From Climacium dendroides (taxonomy: Eukaryota > Streptophyta > Bryopsida > Hypnales > Climaciaceae): a DNA stretch of 64,000 nucleotides. The stretch spans positions 29,350,401-29,414,400 of the forward strand of contig OX467088.1 in the NCBI GenBank assembly GCA_950106755.1. Reading direction: 5' to 3'. Position 1 is the first letter of the stretch, and each line of letters starts with the position of its first letter. Shown piece after piece: positions 37,172 through 50,800 of this stretch. The notes beneath the pieces are model-generated. The model saw only the letters and a list, made by a program, of their open reading frames with translations. It ran no database searches and had not been told where the DNA came from. The translations under genes and the position numbers were made by a program.

Positions 37172-39949
37172 ATGCTCTATTTAATAGAAACCAAACCAAT
37201 AACTTATATCCGTTTCACATGCAAGCACGTCCCAAAACATAACACACAACTTGCAAATCTTCGAAATAATTACGATTCATGGAAAAATCAATTTGAAGAG
37301 GACCCTATTGATTCCCAACACACTTTCTAATTCAATGGAAACTGGTTTAAAAAAAAAAAAAATTAAAAATCATGCTCTATTTAATAGAAACCAAACCAAT
37401 AACTTATATCCGTTTGACGTGCAAGCTCGTCCCAAAACATAACACACAACTTGCAAATCTTCGAAATAATTACGATTCATGGAAAAATCAATTTGAAGAG
37501 GACCCTATTGCTTCCCCACACTTTCTAATTCAATGGAAACTGGTTTAAAAACAAAAAAAATTAAAAATCATGCTCTATTTAATAGAAACCAAACCAATAA
37601 CTTATATCCGTTTCACATGCAAGCACGTCCCAAAACATAACACACAACTTGCAAATCTTCGAAATAATTACGATTCATGGAAAAATCAAGTTGAGGAGGA
37701 CACTATTGCTTCCCCACACTTTCTCATTTAATAGAAATGGGTTTTAAAAAAAAACAAATTTAAAAATCATGCTCTATTTAATAGAAACCAAACCAATAAC
37801 TTATATCCGTTTGACATGCAAGCACGTCCCAAAACATAACACACAACTTGCAAATCTCCGAAATAATTACGATTCATGGAAAAATCAATTTGAAGAGGAC
37901 CCTTTTACTTCCCCACACTTTCTAATTCAATGGAAATTGGTTTAAAAAAAAAAAAAATTAAAAATCATGCTCTATTTAATAGAAACCAAACCAATAACTT
38001 ATATCCGTTTCACATGCAAGCACGTCCCAAAACATAACACACAACTTGCAAATCTTCGAAATAATTACGATTCATGGAAAAATCAATTTGAAGAGGACCC
38101 TATTGCTTCCCCACACTTTCTCATTTAATAGAAATGGGTTTTTAAAAAAAACAAATTTAAAAATCATGCTCTATTTAATAGAAACCAAACCAATAACTTA
38201 TATCCGTTTCACATGCAAGCACGTCCCAAAACATAACACACAACTTGCAAATCTCCGAAATAATTACGATTCATGGAAAAATCAATTTGAAGAGGACCCT
38301 TTTACTTCCCCACACTTTCTAATTCAATGGAAACTGGTTTAAAAAAAAAAAAAATTAAAAATCATGCTCTATTTAATAGAAACCAAACCAATAACTTATA
38401 TCCGTTTCACATGCAAGCACGTCCCAAAACATAACACACAACTTGCAAATCTTCGAAATAATTACGATTCATGGAAAAATCAATTTGAAGAGGACCCTAT
38501 TGCTTCCCCACACTTTCTAATTCAATGGAAACTGGTTTAAAAACAAAAAAAATTAAAAATCATGCTCTATTTAATAGAAACCAAACCAATAACTTATATC
38601 CGTTTGACGTGCAAGCTCGTCCCAAAACATAACACACAACTTGCAAATCTTCGAAATAATTACGATTCATGGAAAAATCAATTTGAAGAGGACCCTATTG
38701 CTTCCCCACACTTTCTAATTCAATGGAAACTGGTTTAAAAACAAAAAAAATTAAAAATCATGCTCTATTTAATAGAAACCAAACCAATAACTTATATCCG
38801 TTTCACATGCAAGCACGTCCCAAAACATAACACACAACTTGCAAATCTTCGAAATAATTACGATTCATGGAAAAATCAAGTTGAGGAGGACACTATTGCT
38901 TCCCCACACTTTCTCATTTAATAGAAATGGGTTTTGAAAAAAAACAAATTTAAAAATCATGCTCTATTTAATAGAAACCAAACCAATAACTTATATCCGT
39001 TTCACATGCAAGCACGTCCCAAAACATAACACACAACTTGCAAATCTCCGAAATAATTACGATTCATGGAAAAATCAATTTGAAGAGGACCCTTTTACTT
39101 CCCCACACTTTCTAATTCAATGGAAATTGGTTTAAAAAAAAAAAAAATTAAAAATCATGCTCTATTTAATAGAAACCAAACCAATAACTTATATCCGTTT
39201 CACATGCAAGCACGTCCCAAAACATAACACACAACTTGCAAATCTTCGAAATAATTACGATTCATGGAAAAATCAATTTGAAGAGGACCCTATTGCTTCC
39301 CCACACTTTCTCATTTAATAGAAATGGGTTTTTAAAAAAAACAAATTTAAAAATCATGCTCTATTTAATAGAAACCAAACCAATAACTTATATCCGTTTC
39401 ACATGCAAGCACGTCCCAAAACATAACACACAACTTGCAAATCTCCGAAATAATTACGATTCATGGAAAAATCAATTTGAAGAGGACCCTTTTACTTCCC
39501 CACACTTTCTAATTCAATGGAAACTGGTTTAAAAAAAAAAAAAATTAAAAATCATGCTCTATTTAATAGAAACCAAACCAATAACTTATATCCGTTTCAC
39601 ATGCAAGCACGTCCCAAAACATAACACACAACTTGCAAATCTTCGAAATAATTACGATTCATGGAAAAATCAATTTGAAGAGGACCCTATTGCTTCCCCA
39701 CACTTTCTAATTCAATGGAAACTGGTTTAAAAAAAAAAAAAATTAAAAATCATGCTCTATTTAATAGAAACCAAACCAATAACTTATATCCGTTTGACGT
39801 GCAAGCTCGTCCCAAAACATAACACACAACTTGCAAATCTTCGAAATAATTACGATTCATGGAAAAATCAATTTGAAGAGGACCCTATTGCTTCCCCACA
39901 CTTTCTAATTCAATGGAAACTGGTTTAAAAACAAAAAAAATTAAAAATC
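37172..39949 (+). repeat. 6-mer HOR (beta), second superblock, 14 monomers
   Basis: Same 4+6+4 organisation and same length (2778 bp) as 27251-30028. Notable copy-specific changes are a ggttttgaaaa tail near 38,932, ttcacatg near 39,001, and a plain A14 tail near 39,727 where the left copy has an extra T. Confidence 0.78.
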
Positions 39950-42900
39950 ATGCTCTATTTAATAGAAACCAAACCAATAACTTATATCCGTTTCACATGC
40001 AAGCACGTCCCAAAACATAACACACAACTTGCAAATCTTCGAAATAATTACGATTCATGGAAAAATCAAGTTGAGGAGGACACTATTGATTCCCCACACT
40101 TTCTCATTTAATAGAAATGGGTTTTTAAAAAAAACAAATTTAAAAATCATGCTCTATTTAATAGAAACCAAACCAATAACTTATATCCGTTTCACATGCA
40201 AGCACGTCCCAAAACATAACACACAACTTGCAAATCTTCGAAATAATTACGATTCATGGAAAAATCAATTTGAAGAGGACCCTATTGCTTCCCCACACTT
40301 TCTAATTCAATGGAAACTGGTTTGAAAAAAAATAAAATAAAAAATCATGCTCTATTTAATAGAAACCAAACCAATAACTTATATCCGTTTCACATGCAAG
40401 CACGTCCCAAAACATAACACACAACTTGCAAATCTTCGAAATAATTACGATTCATGGAAAAATCAATTTGAAGAGGACCCTATTGCTTCCCCACACTTTC
40501 TAATTCAATGGAAACTGGTTTAAAAAAAAAAAAAATTAAAAATCATGCTCTATTTAATAGAAACCAAACCAATAACTTATATCCGTTTGACGTGCAAGCT
40601 CGTCCCAAAACATAACACACAACTTGCAAATCTTCGAAATAATTACGATTCATGGAAAAATCAATTTGAGGAGGACACTATTGCTTCCCCACACTTTCTA
40701 ATTCAATGGAAACTGGTTTAAAAACAAAAAAAATTAAAAATCATGCTCTATTTAATAGAAACCAAACCAATAACTTATATCCGTTTCACATGCAAGCACG
40801 TCCCAAAACATAACACACAACTTGCAAATCTTCGAAATAATTACGATTCATGGAAAAATCAAGTTGAGGAGGACACTATTGCTTCCCCACACTTTCTCAT
40901 TTAATAGAAATGGGTTTTTAAAAAAAACAAATTTAAAAATCATGCTCTATTTAATAGAAACCAAACCAATAACTTATATCCGTTTGACATGCAAGCACGT
41001 CCCAAAACATAACACACAACTTGCAAATCTCCGAAATAATTACGATTCATGGAAAAATCAATTTGAAGAGGACCCTTTTACTTCCCCACACTTTCTAATT
41101 CAATGGAAATTGGTTTAAAAAAAAAAAAAATTAAAAATCATGCTCTATTTAATAGAAACCAAACCAATAACTTATATCCGTTTCACATGCAAGCACGTCC
41201 CAAAACATAACACACAACTTGCAAATCTTCGAAATAATTATGATTCATGGAAAAATCAATTTGAAGAGGACCCTATTGCTTCCCCACACTTTCTCATTTA
41301 ATAGAAATGGGTTTTTAAAAAAAACAAATTTAAAAATCATGCTCTATTTAATAGAAACCAAACCAATAACTTATATCCGTTTCACATGCAAGCACGTCCC
41401 AAAACATAACACACAACTTGCAAATCTCCGAAATAATTACGATTCATGGAAAAATCAATTTGAAGAGGACCCTTTTACTTCCCCACACTTTCTAATTCAA
41501 TGGAAACTGGTTTAAAAAAAAAAAAAATTAAAAATCATGCTCTATTTAATAGAAACCAAACCAATAACTTATATCCGTTTCACATGCAAGCACGTCCCAA
41601 AACATAACACACAACTTGCAAATCTTCGAAATAATTACGATTCATGGAAAAATCAATTTGAAGAGGACCCTATTGCTTCCCCACACTTTCTAATTCAATG
41701 GAAACTGGTTTAAAAAAAAAAAAAATTAAAAATCATGCTCTATTTAATAGAAACCAAACCAATAACTTATATCCGTTTGACGTGCAAGCTCGTCCCAAAA
41801 CATAACACACAACTTGCAAATCTTCGAAATAATTACGATTCATGGAAAAATCAATTTGAAGAGGACCCTATTGCTTCCCCACACTTTCTAATTCAATGGA
41901 AACTGGTTTAAAAACAAAAAAAATTAAAAATCATGCTCTATTTAATAGAAACCAAACCAATAACTTATATCCGTTTCACATGCAAGCACGTCCCAAAACA
42001 TAACACACAACTTGCAAATCTTCGAAATAATTACGATTCATGGAAAAATCAAGTTGAGGAGGACACTATTGCTTCCCCACACTTTCTCATTTAATAGAAA
42101 TGGGTTTTTAAAAAAAACAAATTTAAAAATCATGCTCTATTTAATAGAAACCAAACCAATAACTTATATCCGTTTGACATGCAAGCACGTCCCAAAACAT
42201 AACACACAACTTGCAAATCTCCGAAATAATTACGATTCATGGAAAAATCAATTTGAAGAGGACCCTTTTACTTCCCCACACTTTCTAATTCAATGGAAAT
42301 TGGTTTAAAAAAAAAAAAAATTAAAAATCATGCTCTATTTAATAGAAACCAAACCAATAACTTATATCCGTTTCACATGCAAGCACGTCCCAAAACATAA
42401 CACACAACTTGCAAATCTTCGAAATAATTATGATTCATGGAAAAATCAATTTGAAGAGGACCCTATTGCTTCCCCACACTTTCTCATTTAATAGAAATGG
42501 GTTTTTAAAAAAAACAAATTTAAAAATCATGCTCTATTTAATAGAAACCAAACCAATAACTTATATCCGTTTCACATGCAAGCACGTCCCAAAACATAAC
42601 ACACAACTTGCAAATCTTCGAAATAATTACGATTCATGGAAAAATCAATTTGAAGAGGACCCTATTGCTTCCCCACACTTTCTCATTTAATAGAAATGGG
42701 TTTTTAAAAAAAACAAATTTAAAAATCATGCTCTATTTAATAGAAACCAAACCAATAACTTATATCCGTTTCACATGCAAGCACGTCCCAAAACATAACA
42801 CACAACTTGCAAATCTCCGAAATAATTACGATTCATGGAAAAATCAATTTGAAGAGGACCCTTTTACTTCCCCACACTTTCTAATTCAATGGAAACTGGT

Positions 42901-45900
42901 TTAAAAAAAAAAAAAATTAAAAATCATGCTCTATTTAATAGAAACCAAACCAATAACTTATATCCGTTTCACATGCAAGCACGTCCCAAAACATAACACA
43001 CAACTTGCAAATCTTCGAAATAATTACGATTCATGGAAAAATCAATTTGAAGAGGACCCTATTGCTTCCCCACACTTTCTAATTCAATGGAAACTGGTTT
43101 AAAAAAAAAAAAAATTAAAAATCATGCTCTATTTAATAGAAACCAAACCAATAACTTATATCCGTTTGACGTGCAAGCTCGTCCCAAAACATAACACACA
43201 ACTTGCAAATCTTCGAAATAATTACGATTCATGGAAAAATCAATTTGAAGAGGACCCTATTGCTTCCCCACACTTTCTAATTCAATGGAAACTGGTTTAA
43301 AAACAAAAAAAATTAAAAATCATGCTCTATTTAATAGAAACCAAACCAATAACTTATATCCGTTTCACATGCAAGCACGTCCCAAAACATAACACACAAC
43401 TTGCAAATCTTCGAAATAATTACGATTCATGGAAAAATCAAGTTGAGGAGGACACTATTGATTCCCCACACTTTCTCATTTAATAGAAATGGGTTTTTAA
43501 AAAAAACAAATTTAAAAATCATGCTCTATTTAATAGAAACCAAACCAATAACTTATATCCGTTTCACATGCAAGCACGTCCCAAAACATAACACACAACT
43601 TGCAAATCTTCGAAATAATTACGATTCATGGAAAAATCAATTTGAAGAGGACCCTATTGCTTCCCCACACTTTCTAATTCAATGGAAACTGGTTTGAAAA
43701 AAAATAAAATAAAAAATCATGCTCTATTTAATAGAAACCAAACCAATAACTTATATCCGTTTCACATGCAAGCACGTCCCAAAACATAACACACAACTTG
43801 CAAATCTTCGAAATAATTACGATTCATGGAAAAATCAATTTGAAGAGGACCCTATTGCTTCCCCACACTTTCTAATTCAATGGAAACTGGTTTAAAAAAA
43901 AAAAAAATTAAAAATCATGCTCTATTTAATAGAAACCAAACCAATAACTTATATCCGTTTGACGTGCAAGCTCGTCCCAAAACATAACACACAACTTGCA
44001 AATCTTCGAAATAATTACGATTCATGGAAAAATCAATTTGAGGAGGACACTATTGCTTCCCCACACTTTCTAATTCAATGGAAACTGGTTTAAAAACAAA
44101 AAAAATTAAAAATCATGCTCTATTTAATAGAAACCAAACCAATAACTTATATCCGTTTCACATGCAAGCACGTCCCAAAACATAACACACAACTTGCAAA
44201 TCTTCGAAATAATTACGATTCATGGAAAAATCAAGTTGAGGAGGACACTATTGCTTCCCCACACTTTCTCATTTAATAGAAATGGGTTTTTAAAAAAAAC
44301 AAATTTAAAAATCATGCTCTATTTAATAGAAACCAAACCAATAACTTATATCCGTTTGACATGCAAGCACGTCCCAAAACATAACACACAACTTGCAAAT
44401 CTCCGAAATAATTACGATTCATGGAAAAATCAATTTGAAGAGGACCCTTTTACTTCCCCACACTTTCTAATTCAATGGAAATTGGTTTAAAAAAAAAAAA
44501 AATTAAAAATCATGCTCTATTTAATAGAAACCAAACCAATAACTTATATCCGTTTCACATGCAAGCACGTCCCAAAACATAACACACAACTTGCAAATCT
44601 TCGAAATAATTATGATTCATGGAAAAATCAATTTGAAGAGGACCCTATTGCTTCCCCACACTTTCTCATTTAATAGAAATGGGTTTTTAAAAAAAACAAA
44701 TTTAAAAATCATGCTCTATTTAATAGAAACCAAACCAATAACTTATATCCGTTTCACATGCAAGCACGTCCCAAAACATAACACACAACTTGCAAATCTC
44801 CGAAATAATTACGATTCATGGAAAAATCAATTTGAAGAGGACCCTTTTACTTCCCCACACTTTCTAATTCAATGGAAACTGGTTTAAAAAAAAAAAAAAT
44901 TAAAAATCATGCTCTATTTAATAGAAACCAAACCAATAACTTATATCCGTTTCACATGCAAGCACGTCCCAAAACATAACACACAACTTGCAAATCTTCG
45001 AAATAATTACGATTCATGGAAAAATCAATTTGAAGAGGACCCTATTGCTTCCCCACACTTTCTAATTCAATGGAAACTGGTTTAAAAAAAAAAAAAATTA
45101 AAAATCATGCTCTATTTAATAGAAACCAAACCAATAACTTATATCCGTTTGACGTGCAAGCTCGTCCCAAAACATAACACACAACTTGCAAATCTTCGAA
45201 ATAATTACGATTCATGGAAAAATCAATTTGAAGAGGACCCTATTGCTTCCCCACACTTTCTAATTCAATGGAAACTGGTTTAAAAACAAAAAAAATTAAA
45301 AATCATGCTCTATTTAATAGAAACCAAACCAATAACTTATATCCGTTTCACATGCAAGCACGTCCCAAAACATAACACACAACTTGCAAATCTTCGAAAT
45401 AATTACGATTCATGGAAAAATCAAGTTGAGGAGGACACTATTGCTTCCCCACACTTTCTCATTTAATAGAAATGGGTTTTTAAAAAAAACAAATTTAAAA
45501 ATCATGCTCTATTTAATAGAAACCAAACCAATAACTTATATCCGTTTGACATGCAAGCACGTCCCAAAACATAACACACAACTTGCAAATCTCCGAAATA
45601 ATTACGATTCATGGAAAAATCAATTTGAAGAGGACCCTTTTACTTCCCCACACTTTCTAATTCAATGGAAATTGGTTTAAAAAAAAAAAAAATTAAAAAT
45701 CATGCTCTATTTAATAGAAACCAAACCAATAACTTATATCCGTTTCACATGCAAGCACGTCCCAAAACATAACACACAACTTGCAAATCTTCGAAATAAT
45801 TATGATTCATGGAAAAATCAATTTGAAGAGGACCCTATTGCTTCCCCACACTTTCTCATTTAATAGAAATGGGTTTTTAAAAAAAACAAATTTAAAAATC

Positions 45901-46494
45901 ATGCTCTATTTAATAGAAACCAAACCAATAACTTATATCCGTTTCACATGCAAGCACGTCCCAAAACATAACACACAACTTGCAAATCTCCGAAATAATT
46001 ACGATTCATGGAAAAATCAATTTGAAGAGGACCCTTTTACTTCCCCACACTTTCTAATTCAATGGAAACTGGTTTAAAAAAAAAAAAAATTAAAAATCAT
46101 GCTCTATTTAATAGAAACCAAACCAATAACTTATATCCGTTTCACATGCAAGCACGTCCCAAAACATAACACACAACTTGCAAATCTTCGAAATAATTAC
46201 GATTCATGGAAAAATCAATTTGAAGAGGACCCTATTGCTTCCCCACACTTTCTAATTCAATGGAAACTGGTTTAAAAAAAAAAAAAATTAAAAATCATGC
46301 TCTATTTAATAGAAACCAAACCAATAACTTATATCCGTTTGACGTGCAAGCTCGTCCCAAAACATAACACACAACTTGCAAATCTTCGAAATAATTACGA
46401 TTCATGGAAAAATCAATTTGAAGAGGACCCTATTGCTTCCCCACACTTTCTAATTCAATGGAAACTGGTTTAAAAACAAAAAAAATTAAAAATC
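39950..46494 (+). repeat. 17-mer (3372 bp) and 16-mer (3173 bp) in tandem
   Basis: Units at 39950-43321 and 43322-46494 match at an offset of 3372 bp. The longer unit contains one additional F/B monomer around 42,529-42,727 that neither the second unit nor the related unit at 30029 has. The one-monomer difference is consistent with slipped pairing or unequal crossover by one repeat. All else I compared, including the aattatgattc markers and the D tail, agrees. Confidence 0.8.
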
Positions 46495-47884
46495 ATGCTC
46501 TATTTAATAGAAACCAAACCAATAACTTATATCCGTTTCACATGCAAGCACGTCCCAAAACATAACACACAACTTGCAAATCTTCGAAATAATTACGATT
46601 CATGGAAAAATCAAGTTGAGGAGGACACTATTGATTCCCCACACTTTCTCATTTAATAGAAATGGGTTTTTAAAAAAAACAAATTTAAAAATCATGCTCT
46701 ATTTAATAGAAACCAAACCAATAACTTATATCCGTTTGACATGCAAGCACGTCCCAAAACATAACACACAACTTGCAAATCTTCGAAATAATTACGATTC
46801 ATGGAAAAATCAATTTGAAGAGGACCCTATTGCTTCCCCACACTTTCTAATTCAATGGAAACTGGTTTGAAAAAAAATAAAATAAAAAATCATGCTCTAT
46901 TTAATAGAAACCAAACCAATAACTTATATCCGTTTCACATGCAAGCACGTCCCAAAACATAACACACAACTTGCAAATCTTCGAAATAATTACGATTCAT
47001 GGAAAAATCAAGTTGAGGACGACACTATTGCTTCCCCACAATTTCTCATTTAATAGAAATGGGTTTTTAAAAAAAACAAATTTGAAAATCATGCTCTATT
47101 TAATAGAAACCAAACCAATAACTTATATCCGTTTGACATGCAAGCACGTCCCAAAACATAACACACAACTTGCAAATCTTCGAAATAATTACGATTCATG
47201 GAAAAATCAATTTGAAGAGGACCCTATTGCTTCCCCACACTTTCTAATTCAATGGAAACTGGTTTAAAAAAAAATAAAATAAAAAATCATGCTCTATTTA
47301 ATAGAAACCAAACCAATAACTTATATCCGTTTCACATGCAAGCACGTCCCAAAACATAACACACAACTTGCAAATCTTCGAAATAATTACGATTCATGGA
47401 GAAATCAAGTTGAGGAGGACACTATTGCTTCCCCACACTTTCTCATTTAATAGAAATGGGTTTTAAAAAAAAACAAATTTAAAAATCATGCTCTATTTAA
47501 TAGAAACCAAACCAATAACTTATATCCGTTTCACATGCAAGCACGTCCCAAAACATAACACACAACTTGCAAATCTTCGAAATAATTACGATTCATGGAA
47601 AAATCAAGTTGAGGAGGACACTATTGCTTCCCCACACTTTCTCATTTAATAGAAATGGGTTTTTAAAAAAAACAAATTTAAAAATCATGCTCTATTTAAT
47701 AGAAACCAAACCAATAACTTATATCCGTTTCACATGCAAGCACGTCCCAAAACATAACACACAACTTGCAAATCTTCGAAATAATTACGATTCATGGAAA
47801 AATCAATTTGAAGAGGACCCTATTGCTTCCCCACACTTTCTAATTCAATGGAAACTGGTTTAAAAACAAAAAAAATTAAAAATC
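46495..47884 (+). repeat. 7-monomer unit, 1390 bp (shortened 13-mer)
   Basis: V/B (gattcccc), F/D, V/B (gaggacgac), F/D', R/b, V/B, then an F monomer with C tail. The first six monomers equal the start of the 13-mer at 33202 and of the unit at 47885 (offset 1390 bp). The seventh carries the C tail that normally ends a 13-mer, so it looks like a deletion of six monomers between two similar monomers. Confidence 0.75.
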
Positions 47885-50800
47885 ATGCTCTATTTAATAG
47901 AAACCAAACCAATAACTTATATCCGTTTCACATGCAAGCACGTCCCAAAACATAACACACAACTTGCAAATCTTCGAAATAATTACGATTCATGGAAAAA
48001 TCAAGTTGAGGAGGACACTATTGATTCCCCACACTTTCTCATTTAATAGAAATGGGTTTTTAAAAAAAACAAATTTAAAAATCATGCTCTATTTAATAGA
48101 AACCAAACCAATAACTTATATCCGTTTGACATGCAAGCACGTCCCAAAACATAACACACAACTTGCAAATCTTCGAAATAATTACGATTCATGGAAAAAT
48201 CAATTTGAAGAGGACCCTATTGCTTCCCCACACTTTCTAATTCAATGGAAACTGGTTTGAAAAAAAATAAAATAAAAAATCATGCTCTATTTAATAGAAA
48301 CCAAACCAATAACTTATATCCGTTTCACATGCAAGCACGTCCCAAAACATAACACACAACTTGCAAATCTTCGAAATAATTACGATTCATGGAAAAATCA
48401 AGTTGAGGACGACACTATTGCTTCCCCACAATTTCTCATTTAATAGAAATGGGTTTTTAAAAAAAACAAATTTGAAAATCATGCTCTATTTAATAGAAAC
48501 CAAACCAATAACTTATATCCGTTTGACATGCAAGCACGTCCCAAAACATAACACACAACTTGCAAATCTTCGAAATAATTACGATTCATGGAAAAATCAA
48601 TTTGAAGAGGACCCTATTGCTTCCCCACACTTTCTAATTCAATGGAAACTGGTTTAAAAAAAAATAAAATAAAAAATCATGCTCTATTTAATAGAAACCA
48701 AACCAATAACTTATATCCGTTTCACATGCAAGCACGTCCCAAAACATAACACACAACTTGCAAATCTTCGAAATAATTACGATTCATGGAGAAATCAAGT
48801 TGAGGAGGACACTATTGCTTCCCCACACTTTCTCATTTAATAGAAATGGGTTTTAAAAAAAAACAAATTTAAAAATCATGCTCTATTTAATAGAAACCAA
48901 ACCAATAACTTATATCCGTTTCACATGCAAGCACGTCCCAAAACATAACACACAACTTGCAAATCTTCGAAATAATTACGATTCATGGAAAAATCAAGTT
49001 GAGGAGGACACTATTGCTTCCCCACACTTTCTCATTTAATAGAAATGGGTTTTTAAAAAAAACAAATTTAAAAATCATGCTCTATTTAATAGAAACCAAA
49101 CCAATAACTTATATCCGTTTCACATGCAAGCACGTCCCAAAACATAACACACAACTTGCAAATCTCCGAAATAATTACGATTCATGGAAAAATCAATTTG
49201 AAGAGGACCCTTTTACTTCCCCACACTTTCTAATTCAATGGAAATTGGTTTAAAAAAAAAAAAAATTAAAAATCATGCTCTATTTAATAGAAACCAAACC
49301 AATAACTTATATCCGTTTCACATGCAAGCACGTCCCAAAACATAACACACAACTTGCAAATCTTCGAAATAATTACGATTCATGGAAAAATCAATTTGAA
49401 GAGGACCCTATTGCTTCCCCACACTTTCTCATTTAATAGAAATGGGTTTTTAAAAAAAACAAATTTAAAAATCATGCTCTATTTAATAGAAACCAAACCA
49501 ATAACTTATATCCGTTTCACATGCAAGCACGTCCCAAAACATAACACACAACTTGCAAATCTCCGAAATAATTACGATTCATGGAAAAATCAATTTGAAG
49601 AGGACCCTTTTACTTCCCCACACTTTCTAATTCAATGGAAACTGGTTTAAAAAAAAAAAAAATTAAAAATCATGCTCTATTTAATAGAAACCAAACCAAT
49701 AACTTATATCCGTTTCACATGCAAGCACGTCCCAAAACATAACACACAACCTGCAAATCTTCGAAATAATTACGATTCATGGAAAAATCAATTTGAAGAG
49801 GACCCTATTGCTTCCCCACACTTTCTCATTTAATAGAAATGGGTTTTTAAAAAAAACAAATTTAAAAATCATGCTCTATTTAATAGAAACCAAACCAATA
49901 ACTTATATCCGTTTCACATGCAAGCACGTCCCAAAACATAACACACAACTTGCAAATCTCCGAAATAATTACGATTCATGGAAAAATCAATTTGAAGAGG
50001 ACCCTTTTACTTCCCCACACTTTCTAATTCAATGGAAACTGGTTTAAAAAAAAAAAAAATTAAAAATCATGCTCTATTTAATAGAAACCAAACCAATAAC
50101 TTATATCCGTTTCACATGCAAGCACGTCCCAAAACATAACACACAACTTGCAAATCTTCGAAATAATTACGATTCATGGAAAAATCAATTTGAAGAGGAC
50201 CCTATTGCTTCCCCACACTTTCTAATTCAATGGAAACTGGTTTAAAAAAAAAAAAAATTAAAAATCATGCTCTATTTAATAGAAACCAAACCAATAACTT
50301 ATATCCGTTTGACGTGCAAGCTCGTCCCAAAACATAACACACAACTTGCAAATCTTCGAAATAATTACGATTCATGGAAAAATCAATTTGAAGAGGACCC
50401 TATTGCTTCCCCACACTTTCTAATTCAATGGAAACTGGTTTAAAAAAAAAAAAAATTAAAAATCATGCTCTATTTAATAGAAACCAAACCAATAACTTAT
50501 ATCCGTTTCACATGCAAGCACGTCCCAAAACATAACACACAACTTGCAAATCTTCGAAATAATTACGATTCATGGAAAAATCAAGTTGAGGAGGACACTA
50601 TTGATTCCCCACACTTTCTCATTTAATAGAAATGGGTTTTTAAAAAAAACAAATTTAAAAATCATGCTCTATTTAATAGAAACCAAACCAATAACTTATA
50701 TCCGTTTGACATGCAAGCACGTCCCAAAACATAACACACAACTTGCAAATCTTCGAAATAATTACGATTCATGGAAAAATCAATTTGAAGAGGACCCTAT

